Assembly (NCBI GenBank): GCA_964019335.1
Contig: OZ025713.1
Location: forward strand, 62,001 to 126,000
Length of the DNA: 64,000 nt
Reading direction: 5' to 3'
Origin: Diplonema japonicum
Taxonomy: Eukaryota; Euglenozoa; Diplonemea; Diplonemida; Diplonemidae
In this document: positions 1 through 10,300 of the stretch, in pieces
Layout: every line of letters begins with the position of its first letter
Position numbering within the stretch: position 1 is the stretch's first letter
Notes under the pieces: model-generated
The model's input: only the letters and a program-made list of their open reading frames with translations
What the model was told of the DNA's origin: nothing
Databases searched by the model: none
Translations under genes and position numbers: made by a program

Positions 1-1914
1 TCAGGGATGAACTTCGAGATGGGGTCGGAGGGCTTCACCACACCTTCCTCAAAGGCAATAGCAGTGAGCATCCCTGACATGATCTTGGTCATCCCACCCA
101 TGCGGTAGATCGTAGAGGTCGAAACCTTCTTCCCCTTCGATGCGAACCCTGCCCCGAAGGCCTGTTGCTCACCTGTTTTCGCGTTCCCGACCACCAGCTT
201 CACCCCCCTGTCGTTGTTGGCCTTCGACCAGTCATCGAACTCCTTCTGGATCTCAGCCACAACAGAGGAATCGAAGCTCACCGGGGAGGGGGGAACAGAG
301 AGAACTGCCTGTGCCTCACCTTGCATAAGGGTTGCGACCCACCTGTTGAAGTTCTTCTTCACGAAAATCGCTCCGAGCTGCTTGCTGCCGCTCTGTGCCA
401 GGACAGTGTTCTCCCCTCCCACTCCGTACAGCCCGCTCTCGACGTCGAACTGTGGTGTGTGTGGTGGAAATTCAAGGTGGAAAATGGATGGAAGAAAAGA
501 CAAAAGAGGGAGAAAAAGACTTGATCACACACCTTAAACATGGTCCCGAAGCTCCCTGTCCACTGGCCAACAGACGTGCTCGACTCCGAGAAGTAAGGGA
601 AGGAAGGTGCCCCAGACATGTCGTTCTGCGAGCCCTCACGACGCCCGGAGAAGCCCCACCTGAGGGGAAGAAAGAAATGGAAGTATATGGTTTGACTAAA
701 GAAATCACACACCTCCACTCGCTCTGCTTGGAGAAGTCCCCTGCTGTGTCCATGTACCTGAAGGGAGGGAGGAAGCCCATCCCTTCATCTTCCCTCACAG
801 TTGGTGACATGAACCTCTTCCACGTCGTCTCGCACGCCACCTCTGCCCCGTTGCTGCCGGTCCCCTTTTGCACCACTGCCTGAAGGAACTTCGCGAAGTC
901 CTCGAAGGTCATCATGGCCCCTTCCCCGAAGCCAGACACACCAGGGTACGCCGCGTCACCAGACACCTCGAACGGGAACTCCCCCATCAGGTTCCACATG
1001 GAGGCGTCCCATGTCGACACATCGCTTGCCCACATGTTTTGTCCAGCCCGCATCCCTGCAGGGACTGTCCCGCTGGGGAACGATGCCGCAGGAGGGACCT
1101 TGAAGAACAGGTCCGCCACGTCCCCTTTCGGTGAGGTCCCTGTGCGGAGCCAGCTCATGAAGGCACTGTCCATCCCGAGCTTGTTCCACACCTTCTCCCT
1201 CATCAGGGTCTCAGCATCCTTGTTGTACGCCTTCGCAAGGGCCATCCCGATCACGTCGTAGTCGTAGCCATAGTAGGACCTCTCACCTGGCTGCGAGATC
1301 AGAGGGATCTTCGGCCTGCACCCGAGCCAGTCGGCCGCCCTCACGAGCTTCCCACCGTTTGCTGTTGTCATCGCACCAGAACACTTGTCAGAAGCAAGCT
1401 TGGGAAGGACACCGTCAGCAGGTGATATCGTTGCAGCATCCTTCAAGGTTCCCATCCCGAACTGGGAGTTGCTGAAGCCACACTTCATCCCAAGACAGTC
1501 CCAGAAGGTGAGCTCCCTCTTCAATGGCTTCTCGACAGTTGCCCCGTTCACAGAAGAGACAGCAGTGAGCTTGGAGGCGGCCAGTTCAGGGATGAACTTC
1601 GAGATGGGGTCAGAGGGCTTCACCACACCTTCCTCAAAGGCAATAGCAGTGAGCATCCCTGACATGATCTTGGTCATCCCACCCATGCGGTAGATCGTCG
1701 ATGGGGACACCTTCTTCCCCTTCGATGCGAACCCTGCCTCGAATGTCTGTTGCTCACCCGTCTTCGCGTTCCCGACGATGAGCTTCACCCCCCTGTCGTT
1801 GTTGGCCTTCGACCAGTCGTCGAACTCCTTCTGGATCGCCGCGATCTTGCTGGTGTCGAAGGACTGCCCTGCAGCCAGCGCCGCAAGAGCAAGCCATATG
1901 AAGGCTCGTTGCAT
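1..1914 (-). CDS. Triple pseudo-beta-lactamase surface protein, copy A (3' part outside window)
   Basis: Start is the ATG at 1914, followed by a signal peptide (MQRAFIWLALAALAAGQ). Exons are 1914-713, 659-533 and 449 to below 1. Two GT-AG introns (712-660, 53 nt; 532-450, 83 nt) restore a continuous frame and keep the order seen in copies B and C. The first domain and the start of the second are visible. The fold is the serine beta-lactamase/penicillin-binding-protein-like family (PF00144 type): the conserved N-terminal helix, the SxxK region, the Tyr motif (RSYYGYDYDVIG) and the C-terminal FGT strand are all recognisable. The SxxK Ser is Gly here (GGMTK), so hydrolysis by the usual mechanism is unlikely; a binding or structural role is inferred. 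The coding part is almost identical to copy B, while the sequence upstream of the ATG matches copy C. The TM segment and tail are outside the window. Confidence 0.85.
450..532 (-). other. Intron 2 of copy A (83 nt, GT-AG)
   Basis: On the minus strand the intron begins GTGTGTGATC, contains a pyrimidine-rich stretch and ends CACCACAG. Removing it joins ...GTMFK to FDVESG..., exactly as in the uninterrupted third domain. The matching intron is 83 nt at 10735-10817 (copy B) and 81 nt at 18755-18835 (copy C). Because 81 is a multiple of three, copy C reads through it in frame, which is misleading. Confidence 0.85.
660..712 (-). other. Intron 1 of copy A (53 nt, GT-AG)
   Basis: The minus strand shows GTGTGTGATTTC at the 5' end and TTCTTCCCCTCAG at the 3' end. 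Splicing gives SEW-R-WGFSG, matching the TWKWGFAG segment of the intronless second domain. The same 53-nt intron lies at 10945-10997 (copy B) and 18960-19012 (copy C). Confidence 0.85.
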
Positions 1915-2520
1915 TTTGAAGTTGCTTAATCTGAAAAGAGAGATGAGAATTGGTAGGCAATGCTGGCAAGAAACAGAAAAGAAGCAAGAAGATGCATAGG
2001 AGTGCGCTAAGAATTATTTAGAAATAAATACTAAACAGGAAACCTACCGAAGAGGTGATCTCTTTGATCTTTAGTGTTACACAACTTGTAATTTTTGTAA
2101 TCTTCGGTAATTCTTCGCTCAAGTAAAGGAAAAGAAGAAAACTAAAAGTACTTACTCCGCACAAAAGAGGACAAGTCTTATTTTTGTATACCGTGTTCCA
2201 AATTACTACCGCCCGAAATAAAAAAGAGAAAACGTAATCACAGAAGCACAGTTAGAAGGTTGCGATGTATCACCATGACAGAGAGGCCCCGTCCGGTGAT
2301 GCTTCGAAAACGAATTTCCCATAATAAAAAGTTGTTGTTGTGGTCCCCACAGGCTTGTCACTGTCAGAGTCCTTGCCGATTTGTTCATCCGGCCATTAAA
2401 ATGGCTCCTTACCGGTTTTTAAGAGTCATGCTGCGCTATTTGTTCATCGGAAGAAATATATATAAAAGAGCAAAACGAAAAAGAGAAGCAGTATTGCGAA
2501 GCCTGCACCGTGGAAACTAA
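1915..2520. other. Intergenic region upstream of copy A, duplicated upstream of copy C
   Basis: No convincing gene. Much of it, especially the 2230-2520 part with the block around the ATTAAAATGGCTCCTTACC motif, is repeated with indels at 20215-20786. On the minus strand a pyrimidine tract and CAG (AG at 1931-1932) lie just upstream of the copy A ATG, a likely cis- or trans-splice acceptor. Confidence 0.6.
1931..1948 (-). promoter_or_regulatory. Pyrimidine tract and AG splice acceptor before copy A
   Basis: The minus strand reads TCTCATCTCTCTTTTCAG, then about 16 nt, then the ATG. Copy C has the same arrangement with its AG at 20231. This would suit a spliced-leader acceptor or the end of a 5'UTR intron; RNA data would be needed to tell which. 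Confidence 0.5.
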
Positions 2521-3120
2521 CTACTGACCAAAAGAGGGTGCGCCAGAGGTGAGGTAAGCCTTCTCCTCGGCGGTTGTTGGGCGGCCGATGATTTTATTTC
2601 TGTGCGGGAAACGACCAAAGCGCTTCACAATGTCGTAGTGCTGCACAGCATAGTCGTAGGAGCCATCAAGGGACTTCTTGTGGTCGGGGAAGCGTTCCGC
2701 AAGGTTCTTGTAAACAAGCAGGGACTGCTCCTGGTCGGCAAGGTCCTCGCTGTGCTCCAAGGGGAGGTAGAAGAAGGTGCCGTACACAGCTGGAATCTCG
2801 AGGTCCCATCCTTTCTCGATTCCTTCTTTGCAGGCGGACAATGCCAAGCTGTCCCCAGAGAAGGCCTCTGGTAGCCCCCTGTGCACCACGCGGGTCATCT
2901 GGTCGAGCAACAGGATGTACGCCATCATCGACTCCTTCTCCTTGCGCCACTCCTGAAGCCCGCCTGAAACGGCTTCATCCACCAGCGACTTGAACTCCGT
3001 CTTCATGAAGTCGTCGTCCTCCTTGCGGCCGAAGAACCACAACGCCATGCGGTCCTCCACTGACCACCCGTTCCTCACGGTTCCGAACCAGTAGTCGAGG
3101 ACAGGCTGGTACTTGCGCAT
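2521..3120 (-). CDS. DUF924 family protein, copy 1
   Basis: 199 aa from the ATG at 3120 to the stop at 2521. It matches the DUF924 (PF06041) family along its full length: an N-terminal VLDYWFG motif, the central LLDQMTRVVHRG segment, the PLEHSEDLADQEQ motif and the C-terminal RFGRFPHRN motif followed by an EEKAYL segment. The family is an all-helical, TPR-like soluble protein of unknown biochemical role, common in bacteria and in some eukaryotes. A pyrimidine tract ending CCTTTTCCAG lies about 20 nt upstream of the ATG and may be a splice acceptor. It is nearly identical to the copy at 20787-21386 (the visible difference is Lys3 versus Asp3), so the duplication is recent or has been homogenised. 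Confidence 0.92.
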   Translation of the reverse strand: MRKYQPVLDYWFGTVRNGWSVEDRMALWFFGRKEDDDFMKTEFKSLVDEAVSGGLQEWRKEKESMMAYILLLDQMTRVVHRGLPEAFSGDSLALSACKEGIEKGWDLEIPAVYGTFFYLPLEHSEDLADQEQSLLVYKNLAERFPDHKKSLDGSYDYAVQHYDIVKRFGRFPHRNKIIGRPTTAEEKAYLTSGAPSFGQ

Positions 3121-3264
3121 TGTTTTTACGTAAGAATACTGGAAAAGGTCAAATAAAAGCGAAAACGGGACTGGTAAAAAAACTTGCGGAAAAAAAGAGA
3201 AAGAAAAAAAAAAGGAACGAACAAAACGCAGTCAAAAGGAAAAGGGGTGTAAATAACAAAGAAA

Positions 3265-3307
3265 GATGTCTTTGAGGGAACCTGCAGTATGTGACAGGAT
3301 CGCCTAA
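3265..3307 (-). repeat. Orphan RT1-type retrotransposon 3' tail
   Basis: A ~43-bp block (gatgtctttgagggaacctg on +, ending in gatcgcctaa) recurs at 14138 and 22748, and in diverged form at 24269 (attached to RT1), 55271 and 55881. I read it as a severely 5'-truncated retroposon end on the minus strand. Confidence 0.6.
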
Positions 3308-3400
3308 AGAAAAGAGAGGAAAGAGGGGGAGGGAGGGGGGAGAATGACAAAAAAAAAATCAAAATATAAATAAAAGCACGCGGTGTATCGTTGCCCCCGC

Positions 3401-3829
3401 TCAACAGTTGATGTCTACCGGGACTGGCGAGTAGCCTGGCTGTGTGAAGTTAAAGACGAGTTGCGGTGAAAGCCCCTTGTTCTCTAGCTCCCTGTGGTGC
3501 TGTATCAGGGCACATGGCGTCCAGTTCAGCACGGTGCACGTGTCGCCCCCACCGCAGGTACGGATACTCGCCTTCTCCTCTACCTTGAACCGGTCTCTAA
3601 TCTCCCTTCGCTGTCCTGCAAGTGCGGCCACTGCATATATAGAAAACACAGACAGGCAGCACATCCCCCAGTTCATCCCATCCCGCCCTTCAAGTGCCGC
3701 CTGGTGCCTCCCCATCAAGCACGGTTGGCAGAACCACGCCTCCAAGCATAGCTGCCCGCATTCAGGCTTTTCAAGAGGCACTGCAAAGCTCTTCGCCACG
3801 CACTCAGAGCTCGAAGCGTCGAAGCCCAT
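3401..3829 (-). CDS. PLAC8-family Cys-rich protein
   Basis: 142 aa, taken from the ATG at 3829 (MGFDASSS); in-frame codons further upstream encode only a Lys run from a homopolymer, so this start is preferred. The hallmarks of the PLAC8/Cys-rich domain are visible: CLEAWFCQPCLMGRHQ near residue 30, a CC pair after a short hydrophobic stretch, a basic RREIRDRF motif, and CxxC with PCALIQHHREL near residue 110. PLAC8 proteins are small membrane-associated proteins; members in plants and fungi are linked to cell size and to cadmium or calcium handling. The role here is not known. The protein ends in VPVDINC, a C-terminal Cys that does not make a standard CaaX box. Confidence 0.82.
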   Translation of the reverse strand: MGFDASSSECVAKSFAVPLEKPECGQLCLEAWFCQPCLMGRHQAALEGRDGMNWGMCCLSVFSIYAVAALAGQRREIRDRFKVEEKASIRTCGGGDTCTVLNWTPCALIQHHRELENKGLSPQLVFNFTQPGYSPVPVDINC

Positions 3830-4080
3830 TTTTCTTTTTTTTTTTTTTTTTCCCTCCGGTGTGGACTGTGGTATGGAGTACAATTGATGGCTTGGACATT
3901 TGACGAAATAGCCGCCACTTCTTTGAATTAAAAAAAAAAAAAAGAGATAGGAGAAAAAAAAAATGTTGAGCGACGTGCGGCGGGGGAGGAAGGGAAAGGT
4001 GGAATAGCGGGAAAAAAAAAAAAAAAAAAAAAAAGAAGAAGAACAAAAAACCTCTCAAAAAATCCCACATTCTTTCTTTT

Positions 4081-4560
4081 TCACACCCTCACCCAAGCAC
4101 AATTATTGTTGAATTCAATCCTTTTATCTTCCGGTAGCAATGTGCCGACTAGATCTGTGTGCAAACCAGTTTGAAAGGTGAGAGTGCACCCTGATATTGT
4201 GCCGGTCGCAGGTGACCATGAATGAACAGGACACAGCAAGCTTAACTGGCTGCCCACTTGCTGTATTGTGATTGTGTCTATTCCATCTGCATTCTTCCAC
4301 ACCCCGCCCACATTCAAGCTGTCAACGGCAGGTTTCCGCTGGCACTTTTCACCATGCTCCCCGGGCCAGTTCATGCACTTATCGCAGCAATGCGCGGTTG
4401 CCACACCAGTCACCTTGCAACAACAGTTCAAGCATTTGAAATACCGTTTCGCGCACTTCGGTCCGTGTGCTCCAGGGGACATGAGACACAGGTTGCAACA
4501 GTGCGTGAGGCGGTCTTGGGTGACGGAGTAACTGCATGTGGGATGCGCGCACTTTGTCAT
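4081..4560 (-). other. Cys-rich module with lipocalin-like end; may be a separate gene
   Basis: From an internal ATG at 4560 the sequence gives 159 aa with two copies of a Cys/His motif (HCCNLCLMSPGAHGPKC and HCCDKCMNWPGEHGEKC), likely metal binding. A beta-rich end follows, with GVWKNADG, ITIQQVG, ATGTISGC and a final NNNCAWVRV. This W...G.I.G...W.R pattern recurs in fungal and oomycete proteins of unknown role. A pyrimidine stretch ending CTCACAG about 45 nt upstream could be its own splice acceptor, favouring a separate gene. Confidence 0.55.
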
Positions 4561-5970
4561 TTCCACCCTTCCCCCCCCCCCCCCCCCCCCCCCCCTTCCC
4601 TTACTGTGAGAAAAAGAAAAATCGGGGAGGAAACAAAAAAAAAAAAATGTGTAAGCAAGCGTACGTACGTTTGTCCCTTCTAGAAACCCGCATTCATCAA
4701 CACGTACATGCGATAAGAACGCGCAATCGAATGCGGTGAGAGCCGTGCATCCCGAGGCGAAATATTCCCCGATGCCCCTGAGCGCAGTGGGTGCACCCAT
4801 GTCGATGTTGTTGAGAAGGTAACACTCCGAGAAAGCTCTCGCCCCGATCCTTTCAAGACGGCACAGCGGAGCAAGAGACACCGTTTCAAGCGACTCGCAA
4901 TTGGAAAGGAATTCCCCCCCGATGGCCACCACATCCCGCAGAGGGGAAAGGTTCAAACTGCACAGCGACACACAGCCCGACAAAAACGCATCCTCTATCT
5001 CCTCAACACCACCGAACGCAGACAAGTCGATCACCAACAACGACGTACAGTTACACATGAAGTACTTCTGGATCACCCTGACCCTTCCAGGACGCTTCTC
5101 CCTCGTAAACTTAACAGTTTTAAGCGATTCACAGGATGCAAGAAATCGCTCTCTAATATGCAATAGACATGTCAAAGGACTGATGTCAACGGTGGTGATG
5201 GAAGCACAGTCCTCCATAAACCTCGGTTGGAGGGATGTAACAAGGTGTAGTGGCGACAGGTCGATCGCGTTAAGAGAGGCGCATCCTGACAGAAAGTTCG
5301 CCCCGACCGTTTGTACCGTTGAAAAGGGGCTTAAATCCACGCTCCGCAACGACCAACAACCGTGCATGAAAAAATCAGAAATGGTTGTCAAATAGGGCAG
5401 CGGTGAGACGTCGATTACCTCCAGACACTTTGAGCCGCATAAAAACGACGATTCAATTTGCGTCACCATCTGGAAATCGAGGCTTAGAAATGTTAAATAA
5501 GTGTCCATTAGAAAACCGCAGCCAATGGACGATACGAGGTTTTCAGGATCTTTTATCGATAAGCTTTTCACGCCCTGTGGAAGGCTTGTGGCGCGGAGGT
5601 GGAAGGTGTTGCCTTCGAGCAAGTCGTTGTTCGTGACGATAATGACGAGCGTTGTGGTGTTGTCGCGGGCGATGCGTGCTTCTAACTCACGTTTTTGCGT
5701 GCTCAGATCGGACTTACAAACGTGTATTTCGTTTTTGCATTCCATCACGATGGTGCAGCCATCGCACAGCCCCGTCCTCTGCACCTCGTCCTCGTCTGCT
5801 TCGAGTAGTTCCGCGCCCTCCCACAGCAGCTTGAAAGGTTCTGTCATCCCCGCCAACATCCGGGCCTTTTCATAAATGTGCCTGTTCTTCTCGCTGCCAA
5901 ACACCTCCATGTCATAGGTTGCTTGAGGGGTCACGATGTACAAGGTTATGGAAGAGGTGGAGGCGGCCAT
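4081..5970 (-). CDS. Ubiquitin-like / BspA-type LRR protein, possibly with a Cys-rich C-terminal part
   Basis: Start chosen at the ATG at 5970 (MAASTSSITLYIV). Residues 1-75 look ubiquitin-like (beta strands, FKLLWEGAELLE, then CDGCTIVMECK). About ten BspA-type leucine-rich repeats follow (pattern I..FL..C.SL..IDLSPL..V), a surface suited to protein binding. After the last repeat (near 4690) the frame crosses a sequence resembling an intron or splice-acceptor zone (GTACGTACG ... CTTTTTCTCACAG) and then a poly-G tract before the Cys-rich module at 4560-4081. The open frame is continuous, but the G run makes phase uncertain. Alternatives are a single 629-aa protein, or an LRR gene ending near the putative donor with a separate gene starting at 4560. 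LRR identification is strong; the 3' boundary is not. Confidence 0.7.
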   Translation of the reverse strand: MAASTSSITLYIVTPQATYDMEVFGSEKNRHIYEKARMLAGMTEPFKLLWEGAELLEADEDEVQRTGLCDGCTIVMECKNEIHVCKSDLSTQKRELEARIARDNTTTLVIIVTNNDLLEGNTFHLRATSLPQGVKSLSIKDPENLVSSIGCGFLMDTYLTFLSLDFQMVTQIESSFLCGSKCLEVIDVSPLPYLTTISDFFMHGCWSLRSVDLSPFSTVQTVGANFLSGCASLNAIDLSPLHLVTSLQPRFMEDCASITTVDISPLTCLLHIRERFLASCESLKTVKFTREKRPGRVRVIQKYFMCNCTSLLVIDLSAFGGVEEIEDAFLSGCVSLCSLNLSPLRDVVAIGGEFLSNCESLETVSLAPLCRLERIGARAFSECYLLNNIDMGAPTALRGIGEYFASGCTALTAFDCAFLSHVRVDECGFLEGTNVRTLAYTFFFFCFLPDFSFSHSKGRGGGGGGGGRVEMTKCAHPTCSYSVTQDRLTHCCNLCLMSPGAHGPKCAKRYFKCLNCCCKVTGVATAHCCDKCMNWPGEHGEKCQRKPAVDSLNVGGVWKNADGIDTITIQQVGSQLSLLCPVHSWSPATGTISGCTLTFQTGLHTDLVGTLLPEDKRIEFNNNCAWVRV

Positions 5971-7332
5971 TTTTTTTTTTGACTTCCCCACTTTTATTGT
6001 AGTAAAAAAATGGTTCCCCCACGCCCACCCCCAGGCATAGTGGTGAAGCGAGTCGCATACACTCGCACACTCTCGCACGATTCTCGCACATGCTAGTGTG
6101 CACTTCAGATGTGCATGTGTCAAAAATAACCCCCCCTCCCCCCCCCCTCGACCTTCATACTCCTCCCGAACTAACGCGATCAGTGCGTTCACGTCCGCCC
6201 CCGTGTGATTCACCCTCCTTGATGTCCAGGTGGAGGAGGAAGGGCTCCTCTGAGTATCCGACCAGCCCAGAAATGTTTGGCACTGGTGGCGTCTGTGCTT
6301 AACGGCAACAGGGTCTTTTCGATGCTTTGCTTCACTCTTCTCGAGCCCTTGTCTCCTTCTCGAATCCGGGCCCCTTTGCCAGCAGCGTGTCTGGTGTCGG
6401 TATCGTCATGCGCGCGAGCTCTACCAATGGGATGCTGAAGGCGTGTTTGCTGCTTGGTGGTTGGTGGTGCCTGCGACCAAACACGACACCGCCCACCCAT
6501 GCAAAGCACTGCCTGTTGAGGTCCTTCGAAGGTTTTGACACTCAGGCACCTGGCTTTCCCTGAAGTTTTCAGCCAAAAAAAAACTCTCGCATGCGAGCCC
6601 GGACGAGCAAGGGAACACACGACCAACCGCACAGGAAAAGCGGAGACTTTCACAAGTATAGCATGTCTAGATTAAAGAAAAAAAGGGGGGGGGGGGGAAA
6701 AGAGGAGGAAGATGAGGGTGTGTTTTCTTGGTGGGGAAAGGGGGAATCCACCATGTGAATTCTGTTCACTCTACCGTATTCTTTTTTCTTCGTCTTTATA
6801 ATCATTTTGAAAAACTCATTTTTTTCATTTTCTTAAGAATACGGGTAATTCGCTATAGAAATCTCGTTTTCTTTTCTTTTTTTTTTTTCTTTTTCATTCC
6901 TGCCTTTGTTGTTTCTTTCTTCATAGTTAAAGTCAATAAGAAAAATATTTCTTTTTGATTCAAGTGCTTTCTGTCCAAGTAGAGGGAGGTGTCAGCGTTG
7001 TGATGCACCCCACCCTATTTATTTGCATCGGTGAGAAAAACAAACAAAAAGAATTGTTGAGGGAAAAAAAAAAAAGAAAAAGGAAAACGAAAGCAGGTGC
7101 AGTGTGGTTTCTTTTAAAATATAATAATCAAGTGGCCGAAGCAGAAGGATATCGAGAGTAGAACCAGCAAAAAAAAAAAAAAAAAGCTTTGAAAATATAA
7201 AAAAAAAAATTAAAATGCCCCGTAAGAAGAAAGAAATCACACCAAAGTGATTTTCTTTTTTTTTTCTTTTTTTTTTTTTATTCTACTCTCTTTTTTCTCA
7301 TCTCTACATTTCTTTTCACACACCTAAATGCG

Positions 7333-7362
<30 letters not shown>
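5971..7362. other. Intergenic region
   Basis: The 6040-6660 part is compositionally complex, with overlapping short frames on both strands (for example minus 6332-6541 and 6210-6653). None has a recognisable domain, so I do not call a gene. 6660-7362 is dominated by A, T and G homopolymers and CT-rich runs with nothing I can identify. Confidence 0.5.
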
Positions 7363-7364
<2 letters not shown>

Positions 7365-10300
7365 AAAGCACAAAGCGTTCCAGGTGCCCACCACTGTTAT
7401 CACTCCCAGTTGTGGTGGTGGGGGGCCCAAAACTAGGCGGGGGTGGACTCTGATAGGGAAGAGAAACATTCGCAGGATCAAAACCGTCCAGAGCCTGAGG
7501 AGTATACGTGGATGCATTAAATGTCGGCTGACTAGACCCTGCTTTGATGCTGCTAATGTTGGTGTTGGAGGTCCTACTGCTAGGAACAGAGGACTGATCC
7601 TGGTCCCTGGCCTCCAGCTCTTCCTGCAAAAAGTCACTCGTCTTGGCGTAGGGCTTCCTTCTCAGCACGAACATCCCTGCAAGCATCGCTGCACAGAATA
7701 CAGCTGCAACACTCAGTAGTATAGGAAGAAGGTACATTGTGCTGTCATCATCATTACTCGACTCCGGTGCAACATTTTCACCAGCACCAAGGTGTTTGTA
7801 CTCTGGGGTTTCAATATGGTCAGCCAATGGGGATCCAGGTTCAAAAGGTGGAAGCTGTGGTGTTGGAGCAGCATCAGGTGTTGTTGCTGCCGCGTTATCG
7901 CACTCGAGCATCGCCTTCCACCTCTGCAGGTTGTCCTCGACGAAGCGCCTTCCCGGCTGTTCATGCCCTGACAGCTCGCTCACCGTGTTCTCACCGCCCA
8001 CGCTGTACACACCTGTTTCCATGTCGAAGCTGAAGATCGTCCCGAAGCTCCCGAACCACCTACCTTCCTTGTTCTTCTCCTCGTACCCCCACTTCCATGT
8101 TCCCTCACCTGTGAACCTTCCTGACCCGAAGTATCTTGCTGTTGGGAGGAACCCGACACCTTCTCCTTCTCCAACAGTCGCCGACATGAACTTCCCTATC
8201 ATCGTCTCCCCGAGTACTTGGTTCCCGTTCCCACCGCTGCCCTTTCGCACCACCGCCTGAAGGAACTTCGCGAAGTCCTCGAAGGTCATCATGGCCCCTT
8301 CCCCGAAGCCAGACACACCAGGGTACGCCGCGTCACCAGACACCTCGAACGGGAACTCCCCCATCAGGTTCCACATGGAGGCGTCCCATGTCGACACATC
8401 GCTTGCCCACTGGTTCCCGAAGAAGATCTCCGCCACGTCCCCTTTCGGTGAGGTCCCAGCGCGGAGCCAGCTCATGAAGGCACTGTCCATCCCGAGCTTG
8501 CTCCACACCTTCTCCCTCATCAGGGTCTCAGCATCCTTGTTGTACGCCTTCGCAAGGGCCATCCCGATCACGTCGTAGTCGTAGCCATAGTAGGACCTCT
8601 CACCTGGCTGCGAGATCAGAGGGATCTTCGGCCTGCACCCGAGCCAGTCAGCCGCCCTCACGAGCTTCCCACCGTTTGCTGTTGTCATCGCACCAGAACA
8701 CTTGTCAGAAGCAAGCTTGGGAAGGACACCGTCAGCAGGTGATATCGTTGCAGCATCCTTCAAGGTTCCCATCCCGAACTGGGAGTTGCTGAAGCCACAC
8801 TTCATCCCAAGACAGTCCCAGAAGGTGAGCTCCCTCTCAACAGGTGTCGTCACAGTTGCCCCGTTCACAGAAGAGACAGCAGTGAGCTTGGAGGCGGCCA
8901 GTTCAGGGATGAACTTCGAGATGGGGTCAGAGGGCTTCACCACACCTTCCTCAAAGGCAATAGCAGTGAGCATCCCTGACATGATCTTGGTCATCCCACC
9001 CATGCGGTAGATCGTCGATGGGGACACCTTCTTCCCCTTCGATGCGAACCCTGTGGCAAATGCTGCCTGCTTCCCACTTTTAGCATTGCCAAGAATAAGC
9101 TTCACCCCCCTGTCGTTGTTGGCCTTCGACCAGTCGTCGAACTCCTTCTGGATCTTCTGCACTGTCTCTGTCTTGTACACGGGCCTGGGTGTCGGGAGGG
9201 GATCAGCAGAAGCCCCCTTTGCAAGGCGCGACATCCACCTGTTGAAGTTCTTCTTCACGAAGTCCGCACCCGCCTGCTCCACACCGCTCTGTGCCAGGAC
9301 AGTGTTCTCCCCTCCAACTCCGTACAGCCCGCTCTCAACGTCGAACTTGAACACCGTCCCGAACGCACCTTCCCACTGCCCGCCAAGCTCGCCCCCTTCG
9401 TTGAAGTAGCTCCTGCTGAGAAGGCCATCCTTCGACTCCAGTCGCTCTTCCTTCTTCCCTGCGAAGCCCCACTTCCAGGTGCTCTGGTCGGAGAAGCTGC
9501 CTGTCCCGTCCACGTAGCGCCCTGCAGGGACGAACCCCATCCCTTCGTCGCTGTTTACAGTCGGTGACATGAACCACTTCCACACCGTCTCCCCGAGTAC
9601 TCGGTTCCCGTTCCCACCGCTGCCCTTTCGCACCACTGCCTGAAGGAACTTCGCGAAGTCCTCGAAGGTCATCATGGCCCCTTCCCCGAAGCCAGACACA
9701 CCAGGGTACGCCGCGTCACCAGACACCTCGAACGGGAACTCCCCCATCAGGTTCCACATGGAGGCGTCCCATGTCGACACATCGCTTGCCCACTGGTTCC
9801 CGAAGAAGATCTCCGCCACGTCCCCTTTCGGTGAGGTCCCAGTGCGGAGCCAGCTCATGAAGGCACTGTCCATCCCGAGCTTGCTCCACACCTTCTCCCT
9901 CATCAGGGTCTCAGCATCCTTGTTGTACGCCTTCGCAAGGGCCATCCCGATCACGTCGTAGTCGTAGCCGTAGTAGGACCTCTCACCTGGCTGCGAGATC
10001 AGAGGGATCTTCGGCCTGCACCCGAGCCAGTCGGCCGCCCTCACGAGCTTCCCACCGTTTGCTGTTGTCATCGCACCAGAACACTTGTCAGAAGCAAGCT
10101 TGGGAAGGACACCGTCAGCAGGGGATATCGTTGCAGCATCCTTCAAGGTTCCCATCCCGAACTGGGAGTTGCTGAAGCCACACTTCATCCCAAGACAGTC
10201 CCAGAAGGTGAGCTCCCTCTTCAATGGCTTCTCGACAGTTGCCCCGTTCACAGAAGAGACAGCAGTGAGCTTGGAGGCGGCCAGTTCAGGGATGAACTTC

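Noticed and set aside
868-1693. Plus-strand frames of 88-115 aa repeated in each pseudo-beta-lactamase copy
   Set aside because: Identical shadows recur opposite every domain copy; they have no domain of their own and follow from low antisense stop frequency in a GC-rich gene.
6210-6653. 147-aa minus-strand frame upstream of the LRR gene
   Set aside because: No family, Arg-rich unstructured composition and competing frames on both strands; it may be 5'UTR or an unknown exon.
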